A stretch of DNA of 64,000 bases from Mactromeris polynyma (Eukaryota; Mollusca; Bivalvia; Venerida; Mactridae), in NCBI GenBank assembly GCA_032209605.1, contig JASFXZ010000093.1, positions 124,001 through 188,000 on the forward strand. Reading direction: 5' to 3'. A program made the position numbers and the translations under genes. Under the pieces are notes generated by a model. The model did not search any database, was not told where the DNA came from, and saw only the letters and a list, made by a program, of their open reading frames with translations. Positions 61,152-64,000 of this stretch are shown here, in pieces (the stretch's first letter is position 1; each line of letters opens with the position of its first letter).

Positions 61152-61464
61152 CGGTAAATAGCAAGTTTGGTAAATTGATTTTAACGTTCATTTCGTTTGG
61201 AGGTTTCGGTAAAATGATTTTAACGTTAGTTTCTTTCGGAGGTTTTGGTAAAAAGATTTTTTGTTAACATTGAATGTTTCGGTAAATTAATATAATAGTG
61301 TTGTTAACACATTTTCAATTAAAAGTTAATGCTAGAAATAAAACAAAACAAACAACCAAACATGTATTTGTCTGCCTCCGAAAGAAACTAACGTTAAAAT
61401 CATTTTACCGAAACCTCCAAACGAAATGAACGTTAAAATCAATTTACCGAACTTGTCATTTACC
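61152..61464. mobile_element. Large inverted repeat with arms of about 90 bp
   Basis: 61152-61242 and 61375-61464 are reverse complements with about three mismatches, of which the inner 75 bp have none. The loop is 132 bp. Each arm contains two related blocks of about 40 bp with TCGGTAAA, GATTTTAACGTT and TTCGTTTGGAGG. Confidence 0.88.
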
Positions 61465-61984
61465 GAAACCTCCGTAAATCCTCCTGACTGCCACATACTA
61501 TTAAGTATGATAATATGGATAATCAGTATCAAAACTAAAAAGAGTCAAATGAGGGTTGAACTGGCAGACTGAATATGTGTGTTTTCTGCTTCACTGAGTC
61601 ACTGACATAGCTTTCAGACAGAGGACTCGCATTTATGAACATGTGTGCGCCCTTTGAACCCACAAGCATCCGATTAGCCCATTATGGCAAATTGGCACTT
61701 GTCATCATTTAATTTTAATGCCTTTGTAGTAATTTATTAGTCATACATCCAGTATCGCCTCTGAACTTGCATCGTACAAACAACTCAGTAATACTAATAC
61801 ATGATCACAATCATTGTTACAATGACTGATGAAAAAAGTACACAGCAAAAATCAATTCTTGGGACCCCAAAATTTAACAGGGACTCCCAAATTTGCAAAT
61901 GTGTGAGTCCTAGAACACCAATTTAATAGAATCCAGCGAAAAACTTGGATCTGATGTTTCATAGTTGCCTAACTCAAATCTGCA

Positions 61985-62215
61985 TATTACTGACAAATAT
62001 CAAGTGGGTTCAAGTCCCACATCGAGCACACTTTAATTATTGTGCAGCAGCATTTGATTGCCCTCGGAGGTTGAGGCTCAAATGTTTGAAGAGGGGAAGT
62101 ATAGTTGTGTAATTAAGATGACATCCAGGTTAGCTGAAGTGTAGTGCCATAAATATTAGTGCTGCAGGATGGTCTTGGGTAAAGGCCCACATCGGGTGCA
62201 CTCCCCCCCCCATGA
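61985..62215 (+). mobile_element. SINE-like unit with two B-box-like copies
   Basis: GGGTTCAAGTCCCACATCG near 62008 and GGGTAAAGGCCCACATCGGG near 62178 share their end, so the unit holds an internal duplication of a tRNA-like 3' part. A C run follows. Confidence 0.45.
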
Positions 62216-62499
62216 TTCACTACACGTACAACTGAATAAAGTCTTCAATCCCCGAGGTGTTCGAATGCAAAGGAGAAATCACTGCTGCAGAATTATTAAG
62301 GAGAAGTGAGCGACTTGGTGATAATTGATATTGAAAAACATCTGGATGCCAGTTTACAACATTAATAAAATTTTCGCCCTGACCAATTGCAGCAACCGTG
62401 TGCATTTTTCATTAGAATAGCATGAAAATAATACCAAAATGGAATATCAAAATAAACTAGGGTCCACGGGAAGATAAATGCGCATTATCCGGTCGATTT

Positions 62500-62960
62500 T
62501 CAATAATACCCCACCCACCACAACAAACGTGGGACGAATTCTAGCCTAGACACGCAATGTAAGTTCCGAAGTATCGAAGAGCGTTAAGAAAATTTTAGCA
62601 ATGTCAAATACTTTGTCAGTCTTCAAATTCAGTATACCTCTTTCAAAATGTGTAGAGAGAACCTAACTGATCTGTATTTTATCACAAACGATCAGGAATT
62701 TGTTCAACTTGCTGGAAAGAAGATGGCGATTTCTGTTTATCGAACGTGCGATTGGTTACGATTTCTGCTTCGGTAATTTCCGTACTTCCGCAATCAATCT
62801 AGCGGAAAGTGTAAAAATAACCATCACTTTCTTTTTCTTAGTTTTAGTTCTTTGGCCCGTAATGGGTTGGTGCCCGTAATTCTCGGCGTTAAACCTATGA
62901 AGTAGATGAAACCCTGGTACAAATATCGCGGGAAAATCACGAAATGTAAGTGATCGAGAT
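62500..62960. promoter_or_regulatory. Candidate gene-start promoter patch, possibly bidirectional
   Basis: Relative to its surroundings this patch is CpG-richer and holds motifs typical of animal housekeeping promoters. It has AAGATGGCG (YY1-like) on the plus strand near 62721, a CCAAT box on the minus strand near 62750 (ACCAATCG), GCGGAAGT (ETS-like) on the minus strand near 62785, and TTTCCCGC (E2F-like) on the minus strand near 62930. On the minus strand a GAG|GTATAC donor at 62636 could end a 5' UTR exon that splices to 54629. On the plus strand AT|GTAAGT near 62946 could end a first exon of a divergent transcript. All are short motifs, and RNA data would be needed. Confidence 0.35.
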
Positions 62961-63344
62961 CACACGTCGATGTTGTGCTGGTAGAGATCCTTTCTATGCA
63001 CTGTTTTGTTGATTTTATATAGGTTTCATACGTTTCGAATTGCTAATGTTTCTAAATTGTAAACCATACCATTTTGATTTTTTGTACAAATAACATTTTG
63101 TTCCATCCACAAAATAAGCCTGAATCTTTTTAATTGGACTTCATCTATCCCTATATTGGGCGTCTTTGTCAGGTCACCAACAATTTATAGTATCGGGACA
63201 ACTTGACCACTAACCAACTCGACCCCTCACAAACTCGACCCTTATTTTCTGATTTTTCGGCAAGTCAACTCGACCCCTCTTTTTTCTGTATTTACTTTAC
63301 AAAGAAGGCTAACTATACCTTGTCTTTCATCAGAAGATACATAT

Positions 63345-63570
63345 TGTCATGTCAGCCAAAAACACCTACCACACATACGTTCGGCATATCCTTGAGTATG
63401 CGTCAACAGTTTGGTTCGGTATACGGATCTCGAGTGGGAACTGCTTCAGGGCCGTAGAAATGTAGCCAGTGCAACTATGTTCTACAAAATCGTAAACAAC
63501 CTTGTTGACATCCAACATTCTCATTCACTACAGCCCCAGTCCTACTGTCACGACTTTGGGCACGAATATG
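63345..63570 (+). pseudogene. Decayed non-LTR retrotransposon, C-terminal part of reverse-transcriptase ORF
   Basis: In one plus frame 63350-63450 reads TYVRHILEYASTVWFG, the motif found just after the RT core in Jockey/CR1/RTE-like ORF2 proteins (usually Y-x-x-L-V-R-P-I-L-E-Y-x-x-x-V-W). After a frame change, 63452-63570 gives RRNVASATMFYKIVNNLVDI, the next conserved block. The frame changes and the stop show it is dead. The family cannot be fixed by eye. Confidence 0.75.
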
Positions 63571-63648
63571 CCGGCGAGTAGGGAAGAATGAAAAAGTCGT
63601 AGTGGTTCGCCATGTACTGACCCTAGAGAGAGTTCCATTTCAAATCTG

Positions 63649-63987
63649 TTGTGGCGAATAGAGGAGAACTGCCCCGAATCACCAGGACTCCAACAAGAAC
63701 ACTGTAAGAATTATGAGGAATGTCCAAGATTTCTACATTTGTACCCATACGCCACTCAAAGTCGTGATGGTGGGACTTGGGCTTTAGATCTTCAAGAAAC
63801 TCAACTAGGGGTCATGACCATCAATACATCCAAAATGTCTGCAAAGAAATCAGTTTATCCGCATAGCTTCTACCCATCATCTAGCCCACACCCCACATGG
63901 TCAGCCAGGCAACTCTCCCTTGTTGGCCATTGGTTGTCTATGAAGAATTTAGATGCTTTCAAGATGTTTTTGTCTGTTTTTCATTGA
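63649..63987 (+). pseudogene. Possible end of the same retrotransposon ORF, with unrecognised sequence before it
   Basis: A 112-codon frame ends with HSFYPSSSPHPTW and LDAFK, like the S-F-F-P-R-x-x-x-x-W-N-x-L-P and L-x-x-F-K elements that close many non-LTR ORF2 proteins. Residues 1-65 of the frame (63649-63845) are not recognised and may be inserted sequence. The two conserved bits are short, so this is tentative. Confidence 0.4.
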
Positions 63988-64000
63988 AATTGTTTGAAGA

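Larger units (their letters stand above)
54630..62600 (-). other. Upstream intron or 5' flank of the GPATCH8-like gene
   Basis: Because 54629 follows a splice acceptor, this stretch is probably the first intron in the 5' UTR. Contents: a dispersed repeat at 56803-56950, a second repeat plus a 71-bp tandem duplication at 57550-57845, a TTATGCCC-ended element at 59589-59959, a long inverted repeat at 61152-61464 and a SINE-like unit at 61985-62215. No coding frame here has domain support. Confidence 0.45.

Overview
The window is animal nuclear DNA and looks like mollusc, probably bivalve. It is AT-rich and sparse in genes, with consensus GT-AG introns, many tRNA-derived SINEs, short inverted-repeat transposons (MITEs) and minisatellite arrays. 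Two dispersed repeats resemble types I know from bivalve genomes: one with ends reading ATCGCTCACCTGAG, and one with TTATGCCC ends. The species cannot be named from the sequence.

One protein-coding gene dominates and is read from the minus strand. I joined six coding exons by splice sites and reading phase: 54616-54545, 30804-30711, 28691-28417, 27684-27544, 12111-12035 and 10789-6871. Every junction keeps the frame, and the product is 1525 residues. It has an acidic N-terminal part with repeated D/E-I-P-L-P motifs, one U1/matrin-type C2H2 zinc finger, blocks of poly-lysine alternating with acidic linkers, a large RS domain, a Pro/Gly-rich stretch and a Gln-rich C terminus. Conserved blocks around the lysine and RS parts place it in the vertebrate GPATCH8/ZNF804 family. 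No G-patch domain is found in the exons seen here. A 3' UTR probably runs from 6870 to somewhere between about 5.7 and 4.7 kb. The 5' UTR starts upstream of 54629, and candidate promoters lie near 62.7 kb and, inside intron 1, near 46.7 kb.

Layout: 1-4.7 kb is downstream non-coding DNA with three tandem arrays and several MITEs. 4.7-10.8 kb holds the 3' UTR and the giant last exon. 10.8-54.5 kb is mostly intron with five small coding exons, a 23-unit 46-bp array, several MITEs and SINEs, and a 63-bp array. 54.6-62.6 kb is the upstream intron or flank with more repeats, including an inverted repeat with arms of about 90 bp. 62.5-63.0 kb is a promoter-like patch. 63.3-64.0 kb carries decayed reverse-transcriptase sequence from a non-LTR retrotransposon on the plus strand. 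No bacterial genes, CRISPR arrays, functional tRNA genes or rRNA were found. Most open reading frames outside the six exons come from repeats or are antisense shadows.
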